Positions 12,299 to 24,626 of a DNA stretch of 64,000 nucleotides are shown piece after piece. Below the pieces are notes generated by a model. The model was given only the letters and a program-made list of their open reading frames with translations, did not search any database and had not been told where the DNA came from. The position numbers and the translations under genes are program-made. This DNA is from Ricinus communis. Lineage: Eukaryota; Streptophyta; Magnoliopsida; Malpighiales; Euphorbiaceae. Numbering within the stretch: position 1 is the first letter of the stretch; each line of letters opens with the position of its first letter. The stretch spans positions 17,236,001-17,300,000 of the forward strand of contig NC_063257.1 in assembly GCF_019578655.1 (NCBI RefSeq). The letters are read 5' to 3'.

Positions 12299-12863
12299 CC
12301 AAGCCAGAGAAGCAAGAACGCGATCAAGGCGTTCCTCCACCCAGTTCATGCAGCCATGACTCTTTTCCCATGTGAATGGATGCCCTTGCATCCCTAGATC
12401 CCATAACTCGCTATCTTCCACTGCTTTACAGAAACCATCAATTAAGTGAGTGATTAGGATGTCTTAATCTACCCTTCTTCTCATGCTGACCCATTAAATC
12501 ATTAAAATCCTCAATGACACACCATGGGAAGGTTGACACAGTGTTAAGTTTGTGAAGGAGATCCCAAGAATCTTTTCGACGAGCTCTTTTTGGAAATCCA
12601 TAAAAATAAGTAAGATGCCATGCTTTCATATTAGGGATAAGGACAGACGCATCGATATGGTTAGATGAGAAACTAAGAAGCTTTGCCATATTTTTCTCTT
12701 TCCAAAGAAGAACCAGACCTCCACCTATACCCACACCCGCAATAAAGAAACAACCTTCATGAGAAGAACCAGACCTCCAACTCCATAAGAAATATAAACT
12801 TGGGCTTCTTTGTGGACACAAGATCCACCAGGACTTAAACTGTCCGTGGGTTACCCAGCCCAC
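12299..12863 (-). pseudogene. LINE ORF2 endonuclease fragment
   Basis: Minus-strand translation gives an AP-type endonuclease of a plant L1-like LINE. Visible are GGGLVLLWKE, a run ending CVIEDFNDLMGQ (the usual GDFND with G changed to E), then after a frameshift near 12437 a DLGMQGHPFTW segment and EERLDRVLA. It is cut at 12298 by the Z LTR, so RT is missing here. It would act in target-primed reverse transcription if intact. Frameshift and truncation make it a pseudogene. Confidence 0.8.
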
Positions 12864-13295
12864 GGCAGTTCCATGCTAAGGTAGTCATTAGGCTTGATGG
12901 GCCTGACAACCAGAGCCCACCATTAACTCATTTTTTGACTGAGCAAAATCACAGCCCATATTTTCAATTCCATATCCAATAACCATATTATTATCAGTTG
13001 GTTCCACCTCATCCTTGCGATGACGTCTAGAATCCAAAATAATTACACCTTTCACCTAGCATTCCATAACATCTTATGTACCTTTACTAGAGATATTTGT
13101 CCCATGATAAGTTGTTCCTTAATTGTCGAGACACTTCCAGCTTCTCCACTCTTCTTCCCACGTACTCCATTAATAGTGCTAACTTCCTTGACATGTCCCT
13201 TCCCTTTCACCGAAAAGTCTAGCATTACTATAGTAGGCATGGTTGTTGCTTCACTACCACAATCTGAATTCGACAGCCTATGGCGCAACCACCGA

Positions 13296-14075
13296 TCACC
13301 GGTTTGAGAGAGTACGTCTCCTTGGAGCTCTCAGCCATACTCCATAAGGTCTAACATGATCACGATCTTGCTGGTAAAAAAGAGCTTCACAGAACCGGTC
13401 TGAGTGACCAATAAAACCACAAAAAAGAAAAAAGCAAAACATGGGTAGACATTCATATTTGAATTTGATCCATACCCATTCACTACCTTTTCTTTTGATC
13501 TTCATCCTCCGCTTTAAAGGTATACGAACATCGATAGTTACTCTGATTTTCATAAACTCTTTCCAAGTACCATCAAAGTTTTTTGGATCAGCGGAGACAA
13601 AGGAACCAAATTAGTTTTCAATTTCCTTTGCAACTTTCTCAGCCAAGAATCCACAAGGAAGATCATAAACATGTATCCAAAAGTCCGCTGAAAACATTTG
13701 TAACGAAGAAGGGTTAACACCCGAATGAAATCTGGTCGTCAGGAGCATAAATTCATTAAAGGTCCAAGGGCCCCCTTCAATAACATGCAGCATATCCAGC
13801 TCATGAAAAAACTGAAATATAAAGAGATTGGGACCAAGTTCCTTAATACATACTCCTTTAACTGGTCGCCACAATGAAGCCAGGGTGTTCTTCATGGCCA
13901 GAAAGTTAATAGCCCGATCAGTGAGAAATCTACCCACAAGTGACCATTGATATTCTGGAGCCTGATTCGCATTCCCGATGTCTTCAAACACCAGGCCACC
14001 TTCTTCCTCATCCTCCAATGAGATTTTCGCATATTGGACAATCATTTGGTCTTCATGCTTTTCTGTCGTAGTCAT
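13296..14075 (-). pseudogene. LINE ORF1 (DUF4283-like plus zinc knuckle)
   Basis: The N-terminal 154 residues (14075-13614) match the DUF4283-type domain of plant LINE ORF1 proteins: QWSLVGRFLTDRAINF, then MLHVIEGGPWTFN and FWIHVYDLPCG. One in-frame TAA at 13611-13613 interrupts it. The same frame continues to 13296 with a knuckle-like FCGFIGHSDRFCE and PYGVWLRAP. ORF1 would bind element RNA. ORF2 follows on the same strand. The region between 13295 and 12864 holds frameshifted ORF1 C terminus. Confidence 0.75.
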
Positions 14076-14763
14076 GGTGAAATGTGAGAGAATCTAAAGG
14101 AACTAAGAAAATAAAAGGGAAAATACCTCGTCACATAAGACAAGACACAAAACCCCTTGTCAGAGAGACAAGACCACTGTTCGACATTCTTATTTCAACG
14201 TTAGTACATGTTGTATACTTAATTGCTCACAGGACCAAATAATTGCGAGTGTTCCAATAAAAATAGAAGAACAAAACAATAATATCTGAGATTCATATCA
14301 TTTTCTGACTTTATTCATATACAAGATTAACAATTTAAAGATAATAATGGTAAAAGAAAAAAAAAAGTTAGAACACATATAGAAAACGAGAATTGAAACC
14401 TACAATGTTCTAGAGAAACAATGACAAGAAATTACTTGAGAATTTTGATCTACATCTGAATATGATAACTGATAAAGTTGCGAACTTTGAATATACAGTG
14501 TTTCAAAAATTCGAATTTGCCCCAGGACTATTTGCAGTATTCTTCTCTGACATTTCTACCAACTCCATTATGCCACATGTACATATTACTCCATTGCTTC
14601 AGCTTGACACATTCCACCCTGCATACTGTAACTTTGTTGATGAAAGCTCTTATGGATCATGTTTTTCAAATATAAGAACAGCCCAGAAACTACTGACTTC
14701 TTGTCCTCGAGTATAATACCAAGGTACAGTTTATCGCATGAATAACACAATAACCTGAACGTT
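14076..14763. other. LINE 5' end and 3' flank of the EOL2-like gene
   Basis: The LINE's 5' untranslated part probably ends in 14100-14230, where I see no target duplication. 14230 to 14763 is expected to hold the 3' UTR of the minus-strand gene at 14764; no other gene is visible. Confidence 0.4.
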
Positions 14764-17700
14764 TTACTGATGAGCAATCCGGTGCTGTGTTTTATTGTAC
14801 AGATCAAGTGTATCTGTGTGATTGGGGTCCAGGCAGAGAGCTGCCTCACAATCTCGCAGAGCAGAGGAGAGTTCCCCCATTGACTCGTAAAATGCTGCTC
14901 GAAGATGAAGCATTTGCAACTCGGGCTTAAAAGCTATGGCCTTAGCAAGCTCTTCTACAGCTTCAGTTTCCTTTTGGTCGTCCATCAGAACTGAGAAAAT
15001 GAGACTGCAAATGTTAATAGAAGTTCTGTATTCAGTGGTAATCAATATGCTGCAGCAAAGAAACTAAAAGAAGCCAACAAATTTGCAGAAACTTATTCCT
15101 CAACGGCTTTGGAATTAGTTTATAGAAAACAGAAGGGGAGAAAACAATTAATTCTTCTTGGTGGGAAACCCACAATCGGACTTGACTAATCAATCTCAGT
15201 AGTGTCCAGTTGCATGCATGCACTCGATCACATCCATACACAATCAAGGATTTGTTCAACCATATTCAATTGGATTTTATTGGAGGCATGTTGCAAATAT
15301 CAAGTTTTAATATTTCCTAGTCTTTCTTATCAGTAATGATTGATGCACAATTGGAAACAATGAAACGAAAATGAAATTTTGGTTGAGAACAAGTTGCTCG
15401 TTTCCAAAGCAGTAGCTACACAAGAAGAAGAGCAAAGTTCAACAAGCAGTCAGTCATTTGAGAAGTCAAAATAGGAAAAGAGAACCATCTTAGAAGGCTG
15501 AGGGGAGGCATGAAAATGTTCTCATCCAACTTCTGAACCTAACAACTACCTGTTGTTGATGACTCCCCATAAATCAAAGAGAACTTAGAAAATACAGTTA
15601 AGCAGTATAGTCAGACAAATATGACACTGTGAATCCCCCACTAGATAAGGTCAGCAGTAGGATGTGGTATTTCTTTACTGTTGATAATGAATTCCATAGC
15701 TAAATGACCATCAATGTATAGAGGGCTTACCACATAATATTGGACCATGAGATCAACTATATAAGGCTAAGCCTCCAGACTAAATGAATTGCGAAACTGA
15801 AATTGGCCGGACAATGGACTCATTAAAACCATAAAATTTTTGAAGTCATATCTAGAGTTATCCCAACATTAGTGGAAAGTATGAGACATGCATCACGGGG
15901 TTCCATAGATCATCAAATATGATGTAACCCAAAAGGGAGAAAGAGAGGGTTTATCATATTTACCAGCTGCCCTGTATCTATACGGGTATGTTCGTAGTGG
16001 ATCCAGCTTTGTTGCCATATTAAGATCATTCATTGCCATCTCACGGCCACAATATTCTGACCGTTTCTCATATGCTGATGCAGTATTATGTGCCTTCTCT
16101 ATTAGCTTGGTCATCTCATCAAATGCAGCTTTCCTTTGGTTTTTCAAATAATAGGCACGCGCCAATCCTTGATGAGCTCTTGTATGCTTGATTTTGAGTG
16201 CATTCATGTAGCAGTCTGCAGCCTGGTCCAGCTTGCCACAATCCACATATATACTTCCTAAATTATTCAATGCCTGAAAGATATCAAGGGTGCATATTCA
16301 GAGGAGTAAATCAAGGGAAAACTTACAATATTGGAAAGATCCTAGACTTTTCTTACTTGTCCTTTCCGAAGACCATCTGAAGGGCATCGAAGAGCTTCCT
16401 CGAGGAGCTGAATAACATAAGATGATGTTCCAGGATCCAGATTTGTATCAGCTAATATGTATGCCTTGAGGAAGAAAGCTTCAAATGACCTCTGGATCAC
16501 AATGGCTTTCTCAGCCCTAGACAGAGCTTCTTCACGATGGCCAGTGTCATATAAAATCCATCCTTCATAAACCAGTTTTTCATGATCTGAACTGCAATGA
16601 TTTCTAGCCAACCGCAAACAGCGCATTGCAGCCTTTTGACAATTTAACCTATCACAATATTTCTTGTATGGTTCATGCTACTAAATTCAAGAAGGTAAAA
16701 GGTGGCCACAAGGCAGAAACATTAAAATGTATGAACTAGAAATTGTCTTTGGCTGTTCCAAGTAGCATGGAATAAAGATATTCTTGTGGAAACAGAACAG
16801 AAAGTGCCAAAACCCCAAATATCATCAACCCCATCAATAAAACACACAGATGAAACCGGGAAAAACAAAATCGAAGAGCTGAATTTGAATAAACTATAAT
16901 ATATAAAGAATACTTGAGCAAAAATTTCATGATTTTACTGGTTAACATGTAGAAAAGGACTAGATATCATTGATAATTAAAAAGAAAACTGACTTCTGCT
17001 CATAAAAATATTGGTAGGGAATTTTTTTCTGAAGAATTCAAATATCAAATTCAAAAATATAAAGTATATTTACATGATATGAGATAATTAGAAATCAAAT
17101 TAGATGTGATTGCTACCTAAGTAGTGTGGCTACAGGTTACAACACTTACCGTAGAAGAAGTAAAGACTGTCGAAACCGTAATAGGCTCTTCCCAGGATCA
17201 TTTACCAACATTTGATGTATGACAGCCAGAGAACCAACATCATCAACACATGACCATTTTTCATAAAGTTGCATCCAGCAGTCAGCCAGATTCCACTGTT
17301 GAACCCGATGGCTGAGTAGTTCAACCAAGTGATCACCACTCATCCTCCCATGAAACATCATATAATTAGGTTCCAAAGTTAATAATGTTCGAACATCTCT
17401 TAGCGCACTTCCATAATCCTCAAGTGCCATGAAGGACCAAGCCCGCAATTCGAGGCTATCAGGTGACAGCTTGAATGCAAGGCTTTTACCAATCTCTAAG
17501 ATAGCTTGCTTAATCTGCTTCTCTTCCATCATCATGACAGCTCTGTATTTATATGGAAATGACAGGGTTGGATCCAGTTCCGTGGCAGTGTTTAAATCAA
17601 TAATCTTTTCACGCCCAATGCCACATAGAGATCTCTCTTGGTACATCCAGCCAACTGGCTTATACTCAAAAATAATAGAATTTACTAACCTAAAAGCTGA

Positions 17701-19056
17701 ATACTGCTGCCCTTGCTTGTACTTAGCCCTTGCAACACCAGCCACTGAATAAACATGACCTTCCTTAACTGCTTGCTCAAAACAAAAGTGGGCATCCTTG
17801 TACTCTTTTCTCTCAAGGTGAACACAACCCAACTGATGCAAAGCAAGTGCCTTCTGCCACTTTTCTGTTGCAAATTCATGCAGTCTTTCCAACAATATGA
17901 TGGTTGTGGTTGATGCCATATTCTCTTCCATAGCCACCTGACTTAGGAAATAATACAGTAAAAACGAAGCACGTCCTAGCATCTCCCATCTCTCCCTAGC
18001 CTCAGAGCTACAGAATACTTTCATCACATTGTGATTATATAATGAACTTGGGAGCTCCCTAAGCAACACTTGCAAGCAGGAAGCCACTAGAAGTTTTGCC
18101 TTTTCTTCTAAACCATAGTCAATAAGAATGAATGCATCCTCAATCCCATGTACCAAAGATGCCAAATGAGCATCACAAGCAGACTTCATTTCCTCACAGC
18201 AAAACCTATTTGCAAAAGGAAGCAACTCCAAAACAATGTCAGCAGAAAACATATCAACTCTTCTAGTCCTACTATACATTTCAACAGCTCTCATTGCCTC
18301 CAAAGATATTCCATTCTTTGAAAAATCAACTTTACCCCTTCCTGACTCAACAAAGCTACCATATAGCATTGCTTTTAATGGGCTAGAAAGGGCAGCAATT
18401 TTAAATCTAATACAATGAACCAACTCATCATTTATACAAAAAGAAACACCATCGCCTTCATAATCATCATCCTCTAAACTCGAGCAATCATCATTTGGTA
18501 TCAAGGTACGATTATGAACAATCTCAGGACAATGTTGACCACATTGGCAATGTTTAGAAACTGAATCAGGATCATACCCAGAAACTAAAGCAGCAATAGG
18601 ACATTCAAGAACATAACCAGTACAATCCATGGATGAAACACCAATAAATTCATCCTCTCTTCTCTCAAACCTTAACCAAGCAGAAAGCACAACCTTAGAG
18701 AAGACATCAGTAGCAAATTGCCTGGCAGCACAGAGGCACCTCCTAAGCAACTTTGGATCACCCAAGTCGTGCAAGAGGGAGTACTGCTCAATGCATAACA
18801 ATGATTTATCCGATTGTAAGCAAGAGTTGAGGCGGCGATAAAGTTCAGCAAGAGATTCGACATAGTAAACAGGTTTTAAGTGAGGGTCTATGGTGGGTTC
18901 AAGGAGGTCAGTCGTAGGAAGACCATACGGAAGGAGAAAGTGAGGAAGAGAAAAAGAGCCGGTAAATTTGGATTTCGGAGCAGAGTTAGTATCTGAAGTG
19001 CTTAAGGCGTGGATTTGGGTACCCTTAAATCTATCTAAGAATTTAAGTCCACGCAT
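14764..19056 (-). CDS. EOL2: ETO1-like protein 2 (BTB/TPR adaptor)
   Basis: Four coding exons fit exactly: 17150-19056, 16357-16648, 15964-16273 and 14764-14990. All introns follow GT...AG, and the total is 2736 bases (911 residues plus stop). The start MRGLKFLDRFKGTQIHA and the LPYGLPTTDLLEP segment resemble EOL2 more than ETO1 or EOL1. A BTB-like region lies about residues 205-305 (FCINDELVHCIRFKIAALSS), and TPR repeats fill the C-terminal half. ETO1/EOL proteins are known CUL3 E3 ligase adaptors that bind type-2 ACC synthases and promote their degradation, so they restrain ethylene synthesis. Length is close to the Arabidopsis paralogue (about 925). No disruption seen. Upstream, possible leader introns (donors near 19318 and 19155) suggest a spliced 5' UTR. 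The paralogue assignment is the least certain part. Confidence 0.88.
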
Positions 19057-19560
19057 TCTTGAATATGATTATGCAACTAAAAGATTTCAATGGCAAGTTC
19101 TAAACCAAAAACATTAAAAACTAAATGAACAACATGTGTTAGATTCTTTACCTTTCGGCCTGTCTGCAAAAAGCCTGAAGTTGGTGTGTTTGGATAAGAA
19201 GAAAAAGAAAGAGAAAGAAAACGAGAGAGATGGTTAGAAACTAGGGACGCACTGGTGCTTGCATTTCCTGGAATAGGTAGGTTCAGAATCAGTTTCTTGG
19301 AAGAGCTTTGAGTCACTTACTTCCTGCCTCAACAGTTCTTGGGATTGGAGGATAGAGTAAACAATAAAGTGTAGGAGTAGAGGAGCAACCTTTGATGGTT
19401 CTTTTGTGACCGGAAAAAGCTTATTTGGTTGATTTGGTGGCTCACTCCTTTGCATATGCAATTGACAATGTAGTGTAATGTGTTTTTGCTTCAGTTCACC
19501 GCCCCACAAAAATACAAGAAACCCACTCACCCACTCCTCTTTCTTTGCCACCTCAGCTGG
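19057..19560 (-). promoter_or_regulatory. Probable 5' UTR and promoter side of the EOL2-like gene
   Basis: Minus-strand donor-like GGAAGTAAGT (about 19313-19322) and GAAAGGTAAAG (about 19150) and acceptor-like CTTTTAG (about 19078-19085) fit one or two leader introns. I cannot place the transcription start. Small ORFs here have no family features. Confidence 0.3.
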
Positions 19561-20440
19561 TCATTTTACATATTTTCTTTTTTTTTCCTCTTACAATTGG
19601 CAATGGTTGTTATTTTTCCTTTTTGTCATCTACAATAATTTTAATATGACGTCAGAAATAAAGGTGTCCTAAATTGATAGTAAACACGTGAATGTAGAGA
19701 AGTAATCTTTTTAGTTATTTTAGATGTTTTATTTAGGGTTAAAGTACAAAAAAGTAAGTATACTTTTACTTCTTTACAATTTCAACGATGTCTTTTTCTC
19801 TTAAAATTTTAACTCTTCCTACCTTTCTTTTAAGATTTTGCATAGATTTATATAGAGAACAGTATTCCTCTTTATAAATTTCTCTAGAGATAACTATATT
19901 TATATAAATCTATCTAATAAATAAAACTTTAAGTATCTTAATCTCCACCAAATACTATTTTATAAATAACTCTTAATATAAATCCTAATAATTATATAAA
20001 ATAACTAAAATATCTCTTGGGCTTTGTAATTAGTAGTTTATGCATCTTAATTTTTGACCTTGACACGAACATGTCCAATTAAGCATCTTTTACCTCTATA
20101 TTTTCCTCTTTTTACTAATATTCCTGAAAATAGACAATTAAACTTAAGTGAGATAAAAATACATATTTTTACTATTTTATATATAGAAATATATCATTAA
20201 AACTTTAAAATACCTTTAAATATCTATATATAATTTGGATCGATTACGTATTATTTTTAAATTCAAAGATTATTCAATAAAAATTACAATTCCAAAATAA
20301 GAAAGTAAAAGATTAATTATAGTTGATGATACTTTTGTTAATTTGATAAAAGATATTTTTAATAATTAGTTATTAAATTAAAAAATAAAAGATAAAATGG
20401 ATTATATTTTAAAATGAATAAAAAAAGTTTATTAAATTAG
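19561..20440. other. AT-rich intergenic DNA
   Basis: Low-complexity AT-rich sequence with no ORF or motif that I can support. Confidence 0.4.
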
Positions 20441-20449
20441 GACGGTGGA

Positions 20450-20860
20450 TCTAATTGTTTTAAAATGAGAATCGAAATAGAAAAAAATGAAAATAGGAAT
20501 AATTATTTTATATACTATTTGATTCAATATAAAATGAAAATCAAGTTCTATTTATCGATGATATTAATAATAATCTTTAATTATTATAAAAACGATAGTA
20601 TTTAATTATTATAAATAATAATAATCTTTAATTTATTATTATAATATGCAATGAATATGTAAAAAATATAAAAACGAATAATAAAATATTATTTTATTTA
20701 TTTAACTATTTATAATTGATTAAATTTGGTTATAATAAAAATAAAAAATTTTATTCCTAAAAGAGCAGAGGAAACAAATGATTCTCAATAATAGGAGAAT
20801 CACATTCCTTTATAGAGTAAATTTTTATCAACCAAACACAAAAAAAACGGAAGCAATCGT
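20450..20860. mobile_element. Possible MITE-like insertion
   Basis: The left side has AAATGAGAATCGAAATAG and TATTTGATTCAATATAAAATG. The right side has GGAGAATCACATTCC and TTTTTATCAACCAAACAC, a layout seen in short plant inverted-repeat elements (TTTGGTTGATAAA-type end). The inverted match is imperfect and the target duplication was not resolved. Confidence 0.3.
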
Positions 20861-21084
20861 CGTCATTTCTATTTCTATCATTTTTTTTTTTTTTTTAATG
20901 ATCCAAACCGCTGCTTTTCAAGTTGACAAGTTAAGCATGGCTAATTGGTAGTAATTATGTCTTTGACATGAATTTATTTTCAAGTTGACAAGTAAAGAAG
21001 ATGTGAATTATCCATTTAAAGTAAAATGATATGCTTGAAATTTCCCTAAAGTGATAAATAGTGTTTATTTTTTAAAATGTGAGG

Positions 21085-21655
21085 TGTGAGCAATGATTTA
21101 AAAATTAAACCGGAAAGCGAACTGGTCAATGTATTATCTACAGGTTCGACCGATTCAATTAATCAAATCATCAGTTAGGTCAGTTTAATAAAAATTAATT
21201 ATATTTTATTTATTATATTTTAAAATAATAATTACAATAAACTAATAATAAATTATCAAATTTTAATAGTATTTAATAACATCTAAACACTAAAATCTAT
21301 ATAATTAAATAATATATTTAAATTGATGCATATTAATAGAATCAAATCCTATAATTAAATTACAAATACAATATACATAAGTTGTAAAAGAATAAATTAT
21401 TAAAAAAACTATTATTTTGCTTCTAAATAGAAGTTAATGATTTTAAACGCATCTTAATTCAATTCTTTTAGTATTATAATTAATTTTTTATTTTCTTTAA
21501 TAATTATATATATATTCTCTCCTTAGACATTTTAAACCGATTTAATCTAGTTCAATTGTAAATCCTTTTTTAGCCGAGTATGGATCGGACTGATTATCGA
21601 TTCCGATTGAACCGGTTTAACCAGCTGATCCAGTCCAATTTTTAAATCACTAATT
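21085..21655. mobile_element. Inverted-repeat MITE-like element with CCGGTT-rich ends
   Basis: The left end GATTTAAAAATTAAACCGG is inverted at the right end, which reads GTCCAATTTTTAAATCACT on the plus strand. Both ends continue inward with GGTT/CCGG motifs (ACTGGTC, GGTTCGACCGATTCAATT on the left; GATTGAACCGGTTTAACC on the right). The middle is AT-rich and noncoding. The structure fits a nonautonomous DNA transposon of about 570 bp; I cannot name the superfamily. Confidence 0.55.
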
Positions 21656-23395
21656 CTAAATCTTAAATTATATATTTATATATATATTAATTAGATAAAT
21701 TTTTATTTTTATATAAGAGATGGCTATCCTTTTATATAGTTCAAAATCATTAATTTTTATCATAAATATTAAAAATGATTATCTTTATTATATAATTCAT
21801 AATCCTATCTTAAGAAATAATAAATAATTAAAAAGAATTGACAAGTGGTTTTGGTCAATACTCATCAACGAGATATATTTGCCTCTTTGATTGATATCCT
21901 ATTTGCAACTATTATATTATACCAACATCACCTAAATTGCGAACTAAGCAAAGTTGGAGAACCAATCTAATAAAATAAGTTCACATGTCTCATCAAACAC
22001 CAAACAGATCCACATCTTAGGCTGAATTATTTTCTTAAGGCTGCTGTTAACAGATGACAAAAAAGCATCTATTAGCCCTAGAATTTCCATTATCTATTAA
22101 AAAATTCAATTAGTTTATTTTTATTATTTAATAACTTACTTTTTTTTTGTTCTTTTTCTCTTTCCTGAAAAAGAAGGGCGGGCATGTTCACATATCAGGT
22201 ACTAAGATATGCCATTCAATAATAATTTACAATAAAAAAAAAAAAGAGAAGCTAAGTAAGAAAGAATATTTCAATTAGAAAATACTCTGATTGTTATTTT
22301 GGTAATAAAGTTTATATAGCCAAGTATTAATAATTTTACAAAATTGATGCATAGTAATTATATAAAAAAAGGAGAGAAAAATACATAGAGATGAGCTGTA
22401 AGTTTGAGATTTAACTTTTTTCTTAGAAATCTGAAAATAAACTTTTACAATGTAAACTCTAAGCAAACTAAATTACCTTTTAATTAAGAAAAAAAGAGAA
22501 ATTTTTTTTTCAATGAGAGTTGTTTTCTTTCTTTAATTTGGAGTGGACAATGTTCTTAACAAATCTACTTGATTTACAGGTTGAAGTGTCAAAATCACAA
22601 TTTGGTCCTACAAATTAATTTCATTAAGAGATAAAACAAAATGTAGGAAGAAAAACACATACACATGTTAATTACTGTCAAAAATAGATAAAATTTATTT
22701 ATGATTAGTGCATTATATTATAAATAACTTAATTCTCAAACCTAAAATATATGGGGCTATTAATCAGCTTTTGAAGTGATTTGTATAGCTAAAAGTATTA
22801 AAAAGCTATATGGACATCTCAAGTTGGCAAGCTAGAAGTGGCTAATACACATTGAATCTAAAATAAAATATAACAAAACACAATTATTGAACAGAATATA
22901 TGCCATGCCCAAGAAAGGACATAAAGACAAGAAATGTGATAATGTGTCTTAAAACCCCCATGTGATAAATCTGCAAAAACCTGTTTATGTCCTTGATTGG
23001 AAGAACAGTTTTTTTTTTTTTTTTTTCCAACGCATGGTAGATAATTTCATTCATGGGCACAATTGTGATGCAAGTTGAAAGACTCATTCAGCCATACGCA
23101 TTGGCTACTGGAGTCAGATGAGAAATTCTCACATGAAAGAGCTTTTTTAGCTAAAATATCAGGCATCCAATTACTACTCCTAGTAACTCCTCCACTATAG
23201 CTAAAATATCAGGCATCCAAACGACAGAAGCCCCATTCATCATCATGTCAACCATCTTTTTGACATCAACCCTCAAACTCAACATGCTATATGGCTTTCT
23301 CCTTTTGCTAGATTTTTTGGACAGTTCTCCTTTGCTAGATGGACAGCCCCTTTTAGTCCTAATGCTTCAACTTGTCTTTCTTTTAATGCATAAAA
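21656..23395. other. AT-rich intergenic DNA with a 22-bp direct repeat
   Basis: No gene supported. AGCTAAAATATCAGGCATCC occurs at about 23151 and again at about 23200, 49 bp apart. A T-homopolymer lies at about 23009-23027. The 23100-23400 part is less AT-rich and may be a fragment of an old coding sequence, but no family was recognised on either strand. Confidence 0.35.
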
Positions 23396-23398
23396 CTA

Positions 23399-23812
23399 AG
23401 GGCCTGCTTAGTTAAAGAAAACTATCAGTTTTCTAAAAGAAAATTCAAATGAAAATAGAAAATAGGATTTTATATTTAATTGTGAAATTTTTCTAAAATG
23501 AAAATAGAAAATAACTCTTTATGTTTTCAAAGTTATAATTAAATTTTTAAAAACTTTTAAAAACAAGTTTAACATGTTTTAATATTTTTCTTTATATAAG
23601 AAGCTGTTTTCAAATAAAAACAATGAATTTTTACTTCATTTATTCTAAGTGTATCCTTTATATTTAAACTATTATCTAAATAGAAAATAATTTTTTTTTA
23701 TAAAATAAACATATTTTATAAAGTTTACAAAATTTTTTATGAAAATAAAATTCTTTTTTAAAATATAAAATAAAAAAAGTTTTCTAAAAGTAAACAAGCC
23801 ATAAATATTTTA
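23399..23812. mobile_element. hAT-like MITE candidate
   Basis: The ends GGGCCTGCTTAGTTAAAGAAAACT (left, first bases) and AAAGTTTTCTAAAAGTAAAC with AAGCCATAA (right) are imperfect inverted repeats. The GGCCTG(T/C)TT(A/G)GTT end is typical of small plant hAT or Harbinger-like MITEs. The inside has self-complementary AAAACTATCAGTTTTCT and no ORF. Confidence 0.5.
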
Positions 23813-24626
23813 TTTGGAGTTGTTGTAACAAAGTGTTTTGCTTTTAATATTACCAAATTTAATCTCATGGCAGATTTTATCTGATTTTAAAATAATTATT
23901 TAACATTTAAAAGTAATGATCGAGTCTCTAAAGGTCTAGACGAGGCACTTGCTACCGGAATTAAAGTCTCAGATTTGAAAACTCTGCCTCCCAAACATAG
24001 TAATTCATTCCCCATTTTATGCAAACGTTTCCCTTCTAACACGTCCTAGGATATTAACCATATCTACTGTTGAACATAAAAAGGAAAACATATAACAAGA
24101 ACGTAAATTAAGCATCAGCATTGTAACTAGCTAACAATAATTAAACCCTACAAGACCAGATTTATGTCCTTTCTGAGACGCACTTATTCTGTAAGATGAA
24201 GCTTTATCAGAAGACGTTGATCAACTGTTAATAATTAGTATGTGGTGCACAATCTCTAAGAGCGCAAGACACCGAAGAATATGAATAGAAGAACAATATT
24301 CTAAGAACATATCTGTAGGACATATAATGCAACTTATTAGTTATAAAGGCACAGAAGAAAGTCTATTATGTTCAACACCCACAATCTATACAAAGTATTT
24401 AAATGGCTTCAAGAACAAAGGACTTGGCATGTATGCCTATTCCATTTGCATCAGCGAAGTACAGAACCTTGTTGCTTTCTTTTGAAGCCACTCCAGTATA
24501 TACAAGATTTACATTTCAAAGCTACAAGAAATAAGTGGTCATACCATATGTTCTTGATTGATGGGACCTTGCTTCAGAGACAAATCTGTTCAACTTCCTG
24601 ATACTTCATTGGATTGTAGGAGTTCC
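23813..24626. other. Intergenic DNA and 3' UTR side of the PPR-like gene
   Basis: The right part, about 24360-24626, probably includes the 3' UTR of the minus-strand gene that ends at 24627. ORFs on the plus strand here are antisense and have no family support. Confidence 0.4.

Noticed and set aside
15032..15259. 75-residue ORF on the minus strand between EOL2 exons
   Set aside because: It lies in the 973-base intron between exons 3 and 4; no similarity.
17429..17752. 107-residue plus-strand ORF
   Set aside because: Antisense of EOL2 exon 1; no support of its own.
14764..19056. Naming the gene ETO1 or EOL1
   Set aside because: The N-terminal MRGLKFLDRFKGTQIHA and LPTTDLLEP segments and the length fit EOL2 better; a tree would be decisive.
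24368..24601. Plus-strand ORFs near the end of the PPR-like gene
   Set aside because: They lie antisense to its likely 3' UTR and have no family features.
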